DNA of 35,575 nucleotides from a virus: the IMG/VR virus record IMGVR_UViG_3300028388_004500, positions 1-35,575 of that record, one strand, 5' to 3'. Positions 35,391 to 35,575 of the stretch are shown one piece after another. Both the position numbers and the translations under genes were made by a program. The notes beneath the pieces are model-generated. The model did not search any database and was not told where the DNA came from. It saw only the letters and a list, made by a program, of their open reading frames with translations. The number at the start of each line of letters is the position of its first letter. Position 1 is the first letter of the stretch.

Positions 35391-35575
35391 ATGAGCGATT
35401 TAGTTACCCAAAAGCAAGAAATATTCGATTATGTAAACACATTCTTAGGCGGCGGCATGGTGGATGTAGAGCTTGATCCTATACACTATGAAACTGCACT
35501 AACCAAAGCACTGACACGGTTTAGACAGAGAAGCGACAATGCCGTGGAAGAAAGCTATATGTTTATGCCCACGGT
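35391..35575 (+). CDS. 13: Neck protein gp13 (3'-partial)
   Basis: The first 61 codons are in the window; the gene runs off the right edge. ATG 35391 follows GGAG at 35381-35384. The pattern KQEIFDYVNTFLGGGMVDVE, then LDP, then ALTKALTRF matches the N-terminus of T4 gp13 ([20 protein letters not shown] ... CIQRALELY). In T4, gp13 binds the portal side of the filled head with gp14 to form the neck. The assignment rests on the N-terminal pattern and on adjacency to gp14 and gp15. Confidence 0.83.
   Translation, partial: MSDLVTQKQEIFDYVNTFLGGGMVDVELDPIHYETALTKALTRFRQRSDNAVEESYMFMPT

Overview
The window looks like part of the late structural region of a T4-like marine myovirus, of the cyanophage or pelagiphage type. 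The right end carries recognisable homologues of the T4 neck and tail-completion proteins gp13, gp14 and gp15. The rest carries fibre-type proteins of a kind known from marine T4-like phages, and a few intergenic A/CTAAATA elements resemble T4-type late promoters. The host cannot be named from this sequence. No tRNA, integrase, insertion sequence, CRISPR array or reverse transcriptase was seen.

Layout. At 1-2130 is the 3' part of a virion protein built from four repeats of about 160 residues. At 2148-4158 is a two-gene cassette (about 112 aa plus a fibre-like partner) present twice in tandem, each copy with the same 8-nt gene overlap. A good intrinsic terminator overlaps the end of the first copy, and a candidate late promoter precedes the second. 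At 4245-31616 lies about 27 kb of very repetitive, Gly/Thr/Asn/Asp-rich fibre sequence. It is divided into a 184-aa protein, an open frame of 1,188 aa, an open frame of 4,822 aa ending in an S74-type intramolecular chaperone, and a 2,893-aa protein with a different C-terminal domain. At 31623-32324 is a 233-aa fibre-tip-like protein. The strand then switches: a Nudix hydrolase, gp15 and gp14 lie on the minus strand, and gp13 starts on the plus strand and runs off the right edge.

The main observation concerns the giant fibre genes. The 1,188-aa and 4,822-aa frames look like one broken gene of about 6,044 codons. Readable protein continues across both junctions in another frame, and the two shifts cancel. 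Whether these are assembly errors or real mutations cannot be decided here. The fibre genes are mosaics of a small set of modules, reused with similar protein sequence but different codons, and some module blocks keep their order between the 4,822-aa and 2,893-aa proteins.

The other points of interest are the 43-nt divergent region between gp14 and gp13, with a late-promoter-like element on each strand (one would give a leaderless gp14 mRNA), and the reversed orientation of gp14-gp15 relative to gp13. Together the genes would build the head-tail connector and a large set of host-contact fibres.
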